Source of the DNA: Filimonas zeae
Lineage (GTDB): Bacteria; Bacteroidota; Bacteroidia; Chitinophagales; Chitinophagaceae
DNA: 64,000 nt
Direction: 5' to 3'
Assembly (NCBI RefSeq): GCF_014641615.1
Contig: NZ_BMIB01000004.1
Span: 372,001 to 436,000 of the forward strand
A model generated the notes under the pieces. It saw only the letters and a program-made list of their open reading frames with translations, was not told the origin of the DNA and did no database searches. This document shows, piece after piece, positions 51,920 through 60,971 of the stretch. Within the stretch, counting starts at the first letter, position 1. The number at the start of each line of letters is the position of its first letter. The position numbers were made by a program, and so were the translations under genes.

Positions 51920-51956
51920 CTGCCTCACATTACCTTTGGCTCAATCAACCTTATTT

Positions 51957-53249
51957 ATGACACAACTGAAACGATTGTCCTTAACCTCAGCCGTATGGCT
52001 CATAGGCCTGTCGCTATACGCACAGCAACAAACAGAAAACAACTACCGGTTCAGCTTTGGCCCCGGCAAACCTGCTGCGGGTTACCGGAAGGTAGCAGAC
52101 ACCGATATCTATTCTGAAGAAAAGGGGTATGGCTATGACCTGGGTACCACTCCGGCACCGCGCAAGCCATTCTATTTTTCGGTAACCGTGCCTGAGGGCA
52201 ATTATAATGTAACCCTTACACTGGGCAGCACTACCGACAGCGCTTTTACCACTGTAAAAGCAGAAAGCAGACGCCTGCTGCTGGAGAACGTAGTTACCCG
52301 CCCCAATGGTTTTACCGCCAAAAGCTTTACGCTGAATGTAAGGCGCCCGGAAATTGCCGGAGGCACACGCGTAAGTTTAAAAACACGCGAGCTTACCAAG
52401 CTGGACTGGGACCGCAAACTTACTTTTGAGTTTAACGGCCCTGCACCAGCCGTACGTGCCATTACCATTACCCCTAACCCAACGGCCGTAACTGTGTTTC
52501 TGGCAGGCAACTCTACCGTGGTAGATCAGGATGAAGAGCCATGGGCATCGTGGGGACAAATGATTCCGCGCTTTTTTAAACCCGGCGTAGCCATTGCCAA
52601 CCATGCTGAGTCTGGCCTTACGCTGGGTAGCTTCCTGGGCAGCAAACGCCTGGAGAAAGTATTAAGTGTAATGAAGAAGGGCGATTACCTGTTTATTGAA
52701 TTTGGCCATAACGATCAGAAAGATAAAGGTGTTAACGATGGCGCTTTTAAATCCTATACAGAAAGGTTAAAACTGTTTATCCGCGAAACCAAAGCAAAGG
52801 GAGGTATTCCGGTGGTGGTTACTTCTACCAGCCGCCGCAGGTTTGATAGCAGTACCCGCAAAACTATCAACACCCTGGGAGATTTTCCGGAAGCTGCACG
52901 CAGAGTGGCGATGGAAGAAAAGGTTGCGCTGATTGATCTGAATGTTATGACTACCGCATTGTATGATGCATTGGGTGTGGAGCCTTCTAAAAAAGCCTTT
53001 GTACACTACCCTGCCAATACCTGGCCCGGCCAGGATAAAGTGCTGGAAGATAACACGCACTTTAATGCCTATGGCGCATATGAATTAGCAAAGTGTATTG
53101 TAGAAGGGATAAAGCAAAACAAACTGGGCATCAGCAAATACCTGTTAAACGATACCCCGGCATTTAACCCAGCCAAACCGGACAGTGCAGATACCTGGTA
53201 TTTACCAGCCAGCCCCAGAAGTAACGCCATTAAGCCAGACGGTAATTAA
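51957..53249 (+). CDS. CE12 rhamnogalacturonan acetylesterase with N-terminal binding domain
   Basis: Exported SGNH esterase acting on acetylated RG-I. Starting at the ATG at 51957 gives signal peptide MTQLKRLSLTSAVWLIGLSL (then YAQQQ); a TTG at 51936 would add seven residues and is disfavoured. Residues ~30-165 form a galactose-binding-like beta domain (GPGKPAAGYRKV, FYFSVTVPEGNYNVTLTLG). The catalytic domain starts at GNST (184-187), where the usual GDS has Asn for Asp; then NHAESGLTLGSF, EFGHNDQKDKG and the DNTHFNAYGAYELA Asp/His block. 430 aa. Monocistronic under its own CAGGAC promoter; its stop overlaps the convergent LacI gene by 4 bp. Confidence 0.92.
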   Translation: MTQLKRLSLTSAVWLIGLSLYAQQQTENNYRFSFGPGKPAAGYRKVADTDIYSEEKGYGYDLGTTPAPRKPFYFSVTVPEGNYNVTLTLGSTTDSAFTTVKAESRRLLLENVVTRPNGFTAKSFTLNVRRPEIAGGTRVSLKTRELTKLDWDRKLTFEFNGPAPAVRAITITPNPTAVTVFLAGNSTVVDQDEEPWASWGQMIPRFFKPGVAIANHAESGLTLGSFLGSKRLEKVLSVMKKGDYLFIEFGHNDQKDKGVNDGAFKSYTERLKLFIRETKAKGGIPVVVTSTSRRRFDSSTRKTINTLGDFPEAARRVAMEEKVALIDLNVMTTALYDALGVEPSKKAFVHYPANTWPGQDKVLEDNTHFNAYGAYELAKCIVEGIKQNKLGISKYLLNDTPAFNPAKPDSADTWYLPASPRSNAIKPDGN

Positions 53250-54295
53250 CGGACGGGCTTTTTAGTAGAGCCACGCACAATTAACCTGGGCGGTAATTTC
53301 TGATTACCGGTATTACCCGATGCAGCAGCTGATTTTTTACCCAGCTGCTGCATCAATAATTCTACGGATGTTCTGGCAATTTCTTCAATAGGCTGCTCGA
53401 TTACCGTAATACCTCCGGGGTAGGTATGAAAAGCTTCATGATCATCAAAACAAATCATAGCCACCTCTTTCGGCACTTTTATCTTCTGCTTACCTATGGC
53501 TTCCAGCCCCGCAATGCCCAGATAGTTGGTAGCAAAGAAAAGTGCATCCAGCCCTTTATGTGTTTCCAGATAACTGGCAATGGTATGCACCAGTTCTTCT
53601 CTGCTGATACCATAAGGTATTTTCAGTACGTTTTTTTTATCAAAAGGCAGTTTATGGCTTTGTAAGCCTTTTTTGTATGCTTTTTCCCGTTCGGCCATTT
53701 GCACCAGTGCCAGATCGGAGGTTACAAAACCTATATTACTATAGCCTGCTTCGGCCAGGTGTGCCATTCCCTTTACAACGCCCTCAAAATTATCTACCAG
53801 CACATGAGGTGCCTCTACCTTATCCAGATAGCTGTCTACCATTACCACACTCTTGCCCTGTGCCTGTAGTAACTGAATATCTTCCTGCATACCTGCTACC
53901 GGTGTAACTATATACCCTTCAATGTTCATCTGGCGCAGCAGCTTCATCATATCCCGGGTTTTAGGCAGGTTGTTATCGGTGCTGCCATACATTACTTTAT
54001 AGCCGTACTGCTCAGCCTCTGCCTCTACCACTTTGGCCAGGGTGGCAAAAAAGTTACCACTTACGCTTTCCACCAGTACCATAATAATATTGGAATGACC
54101 TGTTCTTAAACTTACAGCCAGCGGGTTGGGAGAGTATCCATGCTGTTTGCTGGCTTTAAGAATTTTGTCGGCCACCGACTTGCTGATACGCATTTCTTCT
54201 GCCTTACCGTTCATTACAAAAGATACGGTAGTAGCAGAGGTACCCGTTATACGGGCCAGCTCTTTGATGGAAATTTTACGTTTCAAGGCATCCAA
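53246..54295 (-). CDS. LacI-family transcriptional regulator
   Basis: N-terminal HTH SIKELARITGTSATTVSFVM (~9-28) and hinge helix around GYSPNPLAVSLRTG (~53-66), then a sugar-binding domain (~70-345) with IIMVLVESVSGNFFATLAK, GYIVTPVAG, VVMVDSYLD and AMICFDDHEAFHTYPGGITVIEQP. 349 aa, normal. Located 3 bp downstream of the glycosyltransferase on the same strand, so probably co-transcribed with it, and convergent with CE12. Its target is unknown. As LacI proteins bind palindromes, the GH31/PL4 palindrome is one possible target, though the shared half-site argues for the same factor at all sites. Confidence 0.93.
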   Translation of the reverse strand: MDALKRKISIKELARITGTSATTVSFVMNGKAEEMRISKSVADKILKASKQHGYSPNPLAVSLRTGHSNIIMVLVESVSGNFFATLAKVVEAEAEQYGYKVMYGSTDNNLPKTRDMMKLLRQMNIEGYIVTPVAGMQEDIQLLQAQGKSVVMVDSYLDKVEAPHVLVDNFEGVVKGMAHLAEAGYSNIGFVTSDLALVQMAEREKAYKKGLQSHKLPFDKKNVLKIPYGISREELVHTIASYLETHKGLDALFFATNYLGIAGLEAIGKQKIKVPKEVAMICFDDHEAFHTYPGGITVIEQPIEEIARTSVELLMQQLGKKSAAASGNTGNQKLPPRLIVRGSTKKPVR

Positions 54296-54298
54296 TAT

Positions 54299-55867
54299 TT
54301 AGTGTACAGGAGAAGCAACCGCCTCTTTATATCCTTTCAGCAGATATACTTTAAAATAACGGCAGGGTTTTCCTCCTCTGGTTTGTGCAAAGGTTTGTAA
54401 TAACTCTGCCGATGCAAACCATTTTCCATAAGTGGTTGCCGGGTTATCCGGATAGTTACTGGGCACAATACACAATGCGTTTTCTCCTTTCTGTAACGAT
54501 GGTCTCAACCGGTTAAGCCAGGCATAATGGTGCAAATCGTTTATATCACCCAGCCCTATTACGGGGCTGTTGGTTTTTCTTGCAAGATAATATTCTTCAT
54601 GGGCAGCGGGAAACCATTTATTGCAAACAATTTTAGTACCTGCCTGCAATACCCCTTCCTGCTCACGTTGCCGGTACCAGTTGGCATACACGGCTCCAAA
54701 CTGCCGCCAGCCGTACAGGTCCAGGGTAAAATCTGTTTCCCCGTAGCTTTCCTTGTCTTTGCTGCCTATAGTACCGGGATACAGGCGTATTAATCCAATG
54801 CCGCCCACCATTACTACTGTAATCAGCACCGTTGCCGTTTTAAGCAGCCAGTGGGTTTTACCAGCCCTTTTACTACTGCCTGCAGCTGTATAATCAAAAT
54901 AAGCAGCGGCCAGAAAATGCAGGCTTAAAAAGCCCGGACCACTCCAGTGCGGCAACACACTGCGGAATAGCGATACACCAGTGGTCATAATAATAATCGG
55001 CAGCCCGCACAGCAGCAATATCCGTTGGGTGGCCTTTTGCACCAGCACACGCCGCCCGGCATAAATTACCGCAATGGTTATGGCTATTACATTCAGTGGG
55101 TTATTATAAAATAACTGTCCGAAAATGGTTTGCAGAAAGCTGTCGGTATCCAGCGAAAAAGTGTTTACCTCTACCCGGTTGCTGTGATAATTCCAGGTAA
55201 CAAACTGGTTTTGAATATTCCAGATAAGGATGGGGCTGATGATAGCAGCGGTAATGAGCGCAGATACATACAGCCAGGGAGAAGACAGCAGTTTACGCTG
55301 GTACAATAATATATATAAACCCAGGCCGCCCCATAAAAACACACCATGCACCTTACACATAATGCAAAGCCCGTTCAATACGCCTATCATTACCCAAGTC
55401 CAGGGCGATATACTTTTGCCTTCAGCCGTACGCTGCACCAGAATAACGGAATAATACAAACCAGCCAGCCAGCATACCACCTGCGGACTATCCGGCAATA
55501 TAAAAGTGCCGGCTATTACACAGCTGTATATGCTGGTATTGTAAAGCAGGGCAGCATACCAGCCGGTACGCGCATTACGTACAAAACTGCCAATATGAAA
55601 ACTGAGTAAAGTGCCTATGGCCGCAAACACTACCGAACCCAAGCGAATAAACGCTTCGTGGGTAAACGTAAGGTTGAGGCTGAAAAAGCGGATTAGCCAG
55701 GCTACGCCCGGAGGATGATCGAAGTAATTAGATTGTAAATGCAGGGCATAGGTGTAATAATATACCTCATCATTTCCCAGTTCAAGCATTGCGGCAGCAA
55801 TGAGCCTGACTATGGAAGCAATCAAAACAAGATAGAATAGTTGTTTTTTATACATGCGATCAATCAT
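54299..55867 (-). CDS. ArnT/PMT-like membrane glycosyltransferase (GT39/GT83 clan)
   Basis: Polytopic inner-membrane GT-C enzyme, about ten to twelve helices (residues ~8-345), transferring a sugar from a polyprenyl-phosphate donor. The first periplasmic loop has the GT-C acidic motif GNDEVYYYTYALHLQSNYFDHPPG, given here as GNDEVYYYTYALHLQSN with YFDHPPG following; this is the ArnT/PMT_2 signature. A soluble C-terminal part (~370-522) follows. Start may be 55867 or the second ATG at 55855. Neighbour gtrA suggests glycan or lipid decoration. Acceptor unknown. Confidence 0.88.
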   Translation of the reverse strand: MIDRMYKKQLFYLVLIASIVRLIAAAMLELGNDEVYYYTYALHLQSNYFDHPPGVAWLIRFFSLNLTFTHEAFIRLGSVVFAAIGTLLSFHIGSFVRNARTGWYAALLYNTSIYSCVIAGTFILPDSPQVVCWLAGLYYSVILVQRTAEGKSISPWTWVMIGVLNGLCIMCKVHGVFLWGGLGLYILLYQRKLLSSPWLYVSALITAAIISPILIWNIQNQFVTWNYHSNRVEVNTFSLDTDSFLQTIFGQLFYNNPLNVIAITIAVIYAGRRVLVQKATQRILLLCGLPIIIMTTGVSLFRSVLPHWSGPGFLSLHFLAAAYFDYTAAGSSKRAGKTHWLLKTATVLITVVMVGGIGLIRLYPGTIGSKDKESYGETDFTLDLYGWRQFGAVYANWYRQREQEGVLQAGTKIVCNKWFPAAHEEYYLARKTNSPVIGLGDINDLHHYAWLNRLRPSLQKGENALCIVPSNYPDNPATTYGKWFASAELLQTFAQTRGGKPCRYFKVYLLKGYKEAVASPVH

Positions 55868-55904
55868 CCCCTACCTGTAGGGGTACGGAATACCCGGGTA
55901 GCTT

Positions 55905-56291
55905 TTATTTAAAATTGAAAAAGAAATTGCTGAAAAAATTCCAGAAAAACACGCAAACTACCGCTAATCCTTTCGAAATATAAAACTTAAACTGCACCTT
56001 TTCGTTAAAATACCACACCAACAGATTATTCAGAATAAGCCCTACCAGCGAAAAACACAGAAAACGCACCAGATCGGCCTGAAAAGTGGCGTCATTGTGT
56101 TTTTGAAACGTCCAGTACCTGTTCAGAACATATCCATTACCCACCGCTACAGTAAAGCCACATGTGTTAGCAACAAACTTATTAATCCGTAGTTTTTCCT
56201 TCAACAGCCATGTTATTCCAAAGTCGATACAAACGCCGGTTGCGCCAACAAGTCCAAATTTTATCAATCGCAACAGCATACTCGGTATCAT
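55905..56291 (-). CDS. GtrA-family membrane protein
   Basis: Four-helix GtrA/DPMS-like protein, thought to help flip polyprenyl-linked sugars. Motifs: LIKFGLVGATGVCIDFGITWLL (helix 1), NGYVLNRYWTF (the signature asparagine-rich loop), RFLCFSLVGLILNNLLVWYF and FFWNFFSNFFFNFK at the end. 128 aa, normal. 37 bp upstream of the glycosyltransferase, so likely one unit that ends in the LacI gene. Confidence 0.93.
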   Translation of the reverse strand: MIPSMLLRLIKFGLVGATGVCIDFGITWLLKEKLRINKFVANTCGFTVAVGNGYVLNRYWTFQKHNDATFQADLVRFLCFSLVGLILNNLLVWYFNEKVQFKFYISKGLAVVCVFFWNFFSNFFFNFK

Positions 56292-56409
56292 GTATTTAGC
56301 TTTTTTTGGTCAGGCAACAAAGGTAACAGAAACAAAAATCAAAATTTTTCCATGCGTAAAATGCCTTGTAATTGATTTTTTCTGTTCCTTTGACAAACAA
56401 AGTGCTTTT

Positions 56410-57102
56410 ATGAACAATCCCCACCAGCATCTTTCGGCCTTACAGGACATTCGTAGTATGATGGAAAAAAGCAGCCGCTTCATCAGCCTTAGCGGGCTTA
56501 GCGGCATTGCTGCCGGCGTTTGTGCGCTGATTGGCGCATGGGTTTCGTATGACTATGTGTATGGCTATAAAGATTATATGATGGGTTCCTACTCCTATGA
56601 AAGAGGAGGAAACAGCTCGCTGGCATATGATGCCGGTATGGATTTCAGCATTCAACTGCTGTTGAATACTACACTTTTCTGGATTGCGGCGGCTACTTTT
56701 ATTGCCGCGTTCATCAGCGCCTTTGTATTTACATGGATTAAAAGCCGCCGCGAAGGGGTGCCTATCTGGGGCAAAACCGCTCAGCGCCTCATGATTCACG
56801 TAAGTGTGCCGTTGATTGCAGGTGGATTGTACATTTTAAAACTGCTGCACTTTGGCACTTTTGGGTTGGTAGCTCCCGGCTGTCTTATTTTTTACGGTCT
56901 GGCGTTACTTAACGGCAGCAAGTTTACTCTCAGTGAAATTAAGTATCTGGGTTACGGTCAACTGGCACTGGGCATTATCAATTTGCAGTTTACCGGTTAC
57001 GGTTTGTATTTTTGGGCGGCGGGATTTGGCATATTGCATATTTTATACGGCGGCATAATGTGGTATAAGTACGACAGGAATACCAAAACAAGTGAGGCAT
57101 GA
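56410..57102 (+). CDS. conserved membrane protein, unknown function
   Basis: The ATG at 56410 gives MNNPHQHLSALQDIRSMMEK, typical of a protein family paired with a winged-helix regulator in Bacteroidota; an in-frame upstream extension to 56164 lies across the divergent gtrA start and is rejected. 231 aa with about six membrane helices: LSGLSGIAAGVCALIGAWVS, LLNTTLFWIAAATFIAAFIS, VSVPLIAGGLYILKLL, GLVAPGCLIFYGLALL, GQLALGIINLQF and YFWAAGFGILHILYGGIMWY. The regulator gene overlaps its stop by 4 bp. I do not recognise a function. Confidence 0.85.
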   Translation: MNNPHQHLSALQDIRSMMEKSSRFISLSGLSGIAAGVCALIGAWVSYDYVYGYKDYMMGSYSYERGGNSSLAYDAGMDFSIQLLLNTTLFWIAAATFIAAFISAFVFTWIKSRREGVPIWGKTAQRLMIHVSVPLIAGGLYILKLLHFGTFGLVAPGCLIFYGLALLNGSKFTLSEIKYLGYGQLALGIINLQFTGYGLYFWAAGFGILHILYGGIMWYKYDRNTKTSEA

Positions 57103-57398
57103 AGAATCCGATTGAAAATCTGAATAAAATTTTTGACAGTCGCATCCGTTTAGGCATCATGAGTGCCCTGATGGTGAACGATGAGGTAAGTTTTAATGAA
57201 CTAAAGGAGTTGCTGCACATTACGGATGGTAACCTGGCCAGTCATTTAAAAAACCTGGAAGAAAACAATTGCCTGAAGGTTCAGAAAAGCTTTGTGGGCC
57301 GTAAAACCAATACCACCTACTCCGCTACCAAAGTAGGAGAAAAGGCTTTCAAGCTGCATCTGGATGCGCTTGAAAAAATGATCAGGTCTATCGAGTAA
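57099..57398 (+). CDS. winged-helix transcriptional regulator
   Basis: 99-aa single-domain DNA-binding protein: IFDSRIRLGIMSALMVNDEV, SFNELKELLHITDGNLASHL (recognition helix), KNLEENNCLKVQKSFVGRK (wing) and TNTTYSATKVGEKAF. Resembles the MarR/ArsR-like HTH_27/HTH_34 families common in Bacteroidota. ATG overlaps the upstream membrane protein stop (ATGA), so the two are translationally coupled, and creD follows after 71 bp. Probable autoregulator and regulator of creD. Confidence 0.92.
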   Translation: MKNPIENLNKIFDSRIRLGIMSALMVNDEVSFNELKELLHITDGNLASHLKNLEENNCLKVQKSFVGRKTNTTYSATKVGEKAFKLHLDALEKMIRSIE

Positions 57399-57469
57399 TT
57401 TTTTTTGCTCCAATACTTTGCAAAACAAAGCCCTTTCAATACACACAAATCAACATAAATATAACAGTC

Positions 57470-58771
57470 ATGTCCTCTAAAATCTTACAAAAAGCACTCA
57501 TCACCACCCTGTTAATAGCGGCTCTAATGGTTCCATCCTGCCTGCTCACCAATCTGGTAAAGGAAAGAGAAAACATTCAGCAGCAGGCCACCCAGGAAGC
57601 CGGGCAGAAATGGGCCACTCCGCAGGTATTTGCCGGCCCCTACATCAGCGTGCCCTACACCGGCAAAGACCAGCACACCGGACACGTACTGCTGCTGCCA
57701 CAGCAACTGAATGTACATAGCGAGCTACAGACGGAAGAACGCAGCCGTTCTATTTATAAAATCATGTTTTACCGCACACAGCTTACGGTAAACGGTAACT
57801 TTCTGTTGCAAAAACCCACACAAATTCCACTGGAGCTGCTGGACCTTTCCAAAGCCAGCCTTTGTATAGGTCTGAGCGACCGTAAAGGCATTGAAGAAAA
57901 AATGGCCATTACGGTAAACGGCAAAAACTACGATTTTCAGCCTGGCCTGCCCGACAATAAGCTGCAACTGCCCGGCCTTTCTGTAGCTTTTCCGTTAACA
58001 ACTGCCAGTTTTGATTCAGCTTTTCCTTTTAACATGACGGCACATTTTAAAGGCAGCGGCCAGCTGCATTTTGCCCCCTTAAGCGCCAACAGCAGTTTTA
58101 CCATGGCTTCTGCCTGGCCCAGCCCTTCCTTTGATGGCAATACCTTACCGGTAAGCCGTAGCGTAACAGACAAAGGCTTCTCTGCCACCTGGAAATTTAA
58201 CCAGGCCAACCTGCCTTTCACTGCCAGCATTGTACACGAAACACCTGAGCTGAAGCATATTCTGTTTGGGGTAAGCATTGTAAAACCCGCAGATCAGTAC
58301 GCCAAAACCATGCGTACCATTAAGTATTCGCTGCTGGTAATCAGCCTCACTTTCGCTTTATTTTTTATACTGGAACTGCTGCAAAAGAAACCGGTACACC
58401 CCATTCAATATGTGCTGGTGGGGTTAGCATTGATTGTTTTTTATACCCTGTTATTATCCGCCAGTGAGTTTATCGATTTTGATCTGGCGTATGTATTATC
58501 GGCCGTTGCTACCATTCTGTTGATAACCCTGTATGTAAAGGGCCATTTTAAAACCTGGAAAACAGCGGGCATATTTACCGCTACGCTGGCCGTGTTATAC
58601 AGCTACCTGTTCTGCATTATACGGCTGGAAGATACCGCCTTGCTGGTAGGAAGTATAGGGCTATTTATGATACTGGCGGTTATTATGTTCTTAAGCCAGC
58701 GTATTAACTGGTACAAACTGGATGCGCCTGCAAAAGACCATTCTTCTGCACACCCTGAACCCACCATATAA
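57470..58771 (+). CDS. creD: CreD family inner-membrane protein
   Basis: 433 aa. One N-terminal membrane helix (~8-28), a large periplasmic beta-rich domain (~45-285, with GPYISVPYTGKDQHTGHVLLLP and KGIEEKMAITVNGKNYDFQPG), then five C-terminal helices: YSLLVISLTFALFFILELL, IQYVLVGLALIVFYTLLL, AYVLSAVATILLITLYV, GIFTATLAVLYSYLFCII and ALLVGSIGLFMILAVIMFL. This is the CreD (cell-envelope integrity, colicin E2 tolerance) layout. Function is not well defined even in E. coli. Ends in a terminator. Confidence 0.88.
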   Translation: MSSKILQKALITTLLIAALMVPSCLLTNLVKERENIQQQATQEAGQKWATPQVFAGPYISVPYTGKDQHTGHVLLLPQQLNVHSELQTEERSRSIYKIMFYRTQLTVNGNFLLQKPTQIPLELLDLSKASLCIGLSDRKGIEEKMAITVNGKNYDFQPGLPDNKLQLPGLSVAFPLTTASFDSAFPFNMTAHFKGSGQLHFAPLSANSSFTMASAWPSPSFDGNTLPVSRSVTDKGFSATWKFNQANLPFTASIVHETPELKHILFGVSIVKPADQYAKTMRTIKYSLLVISLTFALFFILELLQKKPVHPIQYVLVGLALIVFYTLLLSASEFIDFDLAYVLSAVATILLITLYVKGHFKTWKTAGIFTATLAVLYSYLFCIIRLEDTALLVGSIGLFMILAVIMFLSQRINWYKLDAPAKDHSSAHPEPTI

Positions 58772-58795
58772 TAGCAAGCACCCGTGCAGAATGAC

Positions 58796-58827
58796 AAAAG
58801 GGCACTCCGGGGGGAGGTGCCCTTTTT
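58796..58827. terminator. terminator between creD and the PepSY-like gene
   Basis: 10-bp perfect stem AAAAGGGCAC (58796-58805) / GTGCCCTTTT (58817-58826), followed by T on the plus strand. On the minus strand TTTTGTCATT follows, so it may act on both convergent genes. Confidence 0.82.
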
Positions 58828-58854
58828 GATATTCATTCGTTTCTGTCAGTACCG

Positions 58855-59313
58855 TTAAATAGACTGTATCTCCTTCTGCAACACGCCTTTCTCATTAAAG
58901 TGCAGATATTTTTTCTGTACCAGCGAGCTCTTCTCTACGTAAATACGGTACTCCAGTGGCTTGTCTTTTTTCCAGATAACGGTTACTTCACCTGGCGTCC
59001 ACTCACTGTACCTGCTTTTGCTTAAACCCGTTTTTACATCTTCCGGCAAATTGCTGAACTCCAGTGGCTGATTGGTTTCTTTCCATTCGCCTTTGCTGGT
59101 AAACCAGGCTTCGGTTTCTATGCCTTTCAGTGTAAAACTGGCCTGCCAGCTGCTGAGTTTGTCTTTCCAGGAAACATCAGTGGCTTCCGGAAACTTCTCT
59201 TTAAAACCATTGGTTACCGCCGATGGCATTTTTCTTATCTGAGCCTGTGTAGTCATTGCCACACCTGTCAGCAACACAGCCAGCACAAAACCTATCCATT
59301 TTTTCATAGTCAT
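58855..59313 (-). CDS. secreted PepSY-like domain protein
   Basis: 152 aa with signal peptide 1-24 (ends TQAQ). Two PepSY-like/BLIP-type repeats: AVTNGFKEKFPEATDVSWKD and LPEDVKTGLSKSRYSEWTPG each start the alpha-beta unit, with WQASFTLKGIETEAWFTSKG and EYRIYVEKSSLVQKKYLHF as the sheets. Such proteins are common in Bacteroidota periplasm and have no established function. Start 59313 or 59307. Convergent with creD. Confidence 0.85.
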   Translation of the reverse strand: MTMKKWIGFVLAVLLTGVAMTTQAQIRKMPSAVTNGFKEKFPEATDVSWKDKLSSWQASFTLKGIETEAWFTSKGEWKETNQPLEFSNLPEDVKTGLSKSRYSEWTPGEVTVIWKKDKPLEYRIYVEKSSLVQKKYLHFNEKGVLQKEIQSI

Positions 59314-59387
59314 TACATTTTAGATATCTGCAATAAAGCAAACATCATGCAACTCCAATATGGCAGGTTTATTGCTCGCCGGAAGGT

Positions 59388-60971
59388 ATGAAACTGAAAT
59401 GGCTGGTATGGCTTTGTTTACCCTTGTTTACAAACGCCCAGACAGATACGGTAACCGGGCCGCTGGGCGAAAAATTTGCGGTAAAAACCGTTGCCCGCAA
59501 CCTGAGCGATCCGTGGGAAATAACTTATGGCCCCGATAAACACCTGTGGATTACTGAAGCACGGGGCTACCGGGTAAGCCGTATTCATCCACGCACCGGC
59601 GAAAAACAGATATTGTTAAATCTTTCCAACCGCAAAAACTTTCAGCGTTATGATGTTATTGCCGACTCACTGGATGGTGGTAAACCCTGGCCACAGAGCG
59701 GTTTAATGGGCATGGCTGTACACCCCTTGTTACAAAAAGGAATGCCCTATGTATATGTAGCCTACCTGTATTATTTTGAAGGTGCAGACCAATCCGGCAC
59801 CGGGTGCCTGCCGGGTAGAAAGGGCTGTATTTTCCGTACCCGCATTGAACGGTACCAGTACGATTCTATTGCACATACCCTTACCAACCCTGTAACCATA
59901 TGCGAAAGCATACCGGGCAGTAACGACCACAATGGCGGCAGACTCATCATCGCTCCTGTTAATCAGCAATACTTTCTGTTTTACAGTGTGGGAGATATGG
60001 GAGCAGGCCAGTACGACAATGCAGGCCGTGAAAACCATGCACAGGATGAAATGAGTTACGAAGGTAAAATTCTCCGTTTTCACACTTTGCCAGACAGCAG
60101 TGCTGCCGGGCCAAATGCCTGGATACCGGCAGACAATCCTTTCAATCCCAGCCAGCAGCATCGTAATGCTGTATGGAGCGTGGGCCACCGCAATCCGCAG
60201 GGGCTGGTACATCACCCGGCAACAGGCAAATTATATGAAGTAGAACACGGCCCCTTTTCAGACGATGAAATTAATATGATTGAACGCGGCAAGAACTACG
60301 GCCACCCGCTGGTAATAGGCTATAACGATGGCAACTACAATCAGCTGGCAGCAGGCGCTACGGCAGACAGCACACTGCCTGGCAAGTGGCACACCAGCTA
60401 TCCGTTTATACATAGCGAGCAGGAAAACGCCAGGGCTATAGGCCCGGACTACCGCAACCCAATGAACTCGTTATATCCGGCCGCCGGCCGCATGTTATCT
60501 GCTCTGCTGCCTAAGATTATTACGGGCAACAACGAAAACAAAGAGTGGCTTTCAGAAGCACCTGCGGGCATGACTTTATATACTTCCAACGCCATACCCG
60601 GCTGGCACAACAGCCTTTTAATAGCCACCCTGAAAGGTGGGCGCCTGGTAAGGTTACAGCTGAACAATACGGGCGATAGTATTATCAGCGATACTGTTAT
60701 GTATTTCAGAGATCAGGTGCGCTACCGCGATGTGGCCGTATCTGCCGATGGCTGGAAAATATACCTGGCCACCGACAGTGCTACCCGCTCTTCCGGCCCT
60801 TCGGGCGATAAAGGCATTGAATACGAAAACCGCGGTGTAATTCTGGAGTTTACCTATATTGGCAAATCTAAACCTGCTGCACCACCGGTGCCAGCACCAG
60901 TACCGGTAAGCGGCTCTGCCAGCCCGTTAATTCCAGCACACCGTTATTATTCCTATAACGAAGTCCCGTAA
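59388..60971 (+). CDS. PQQ-dependent sugar dehydrogenase-like protein (glucose/sorbosone dehydrogenase family)
   Basis: Exported six-bladed propeller. Signal peptide 1-18 (FTNAQ). Motifs: LSDPWEITYGPDKHLWITEARG, shown by its parts DPWEITYGPD and LWITEARG; catalytic His in SNDHNGGRLI; GHRNPQGLVHHPATGKLYEVEHGP with the calcium-site DDEINMIERGKNYGHP. 527 aa, longer than sGDH because of inserts and a Pro-rich tail (APPVPAPVPVSG). The last 104 bp overlap the convergent treY gene. Oxidises aldose sugars if PQQ is available. Confidence 0.9.
   Translation: MKLKWLVWLCLPLFTNAQTDTVTGPLGEKFAVKTVARNLSDPWEITYGPDKHLWITEARGYRVSRIHPRTGEKQILLNLSNRKNFQRYDVIADSLDGGKPWPQSGLMGMAVHPLLQKGMPYVYVAYLYYFEGADQSGTGCLPGRKGCIFRTRIERYQYDSIAHTLTNPVTICESIPGSNDHNGGRLIIAPVNQQYFLFYSVGDMGAGQYDNAGRENHAQDEMSYEGKILRFHTLPDSSAAGPNAWIPADNPFNPSQQHRNAVWSVGHRNPQGLVHHPATGKLYEVEHGPFSDDEINMIERGKNYGHPLVIGYNDGNYNQLAAGATADSTLPGKWHTSYPFIHSEQENARAIGPDYRNPMNSLYPAAGRMLSALLPKIITGNNENKEWLSEAPAGMTLYTSNAIPGWHNSLLIATLKGGRLVRLQLNNTGDSIISDTVMYFRDQVRYRDVAVSADGWKIYLATDSATRSSGPSGDKGIEYENRGVILEFTYIGKSKPAAPPVPAPVPVSGSASPLIPAHRYYSYNEVP

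Noticed and set aside
51931..51938. TACCTTTG as the CE12 -7 element
   Set aside because: An exact consensus match, but it is 39 nt from the direct repeat, whereas TAACTTTA at 51912 has the spacing seen at the other sites.
56164..56409. N-terminal extension of the membrane protein gene across the gtrA start
   Set aside because: No homologous character and it would cover the divergent promoter; the ATG at 56410 fits the family.
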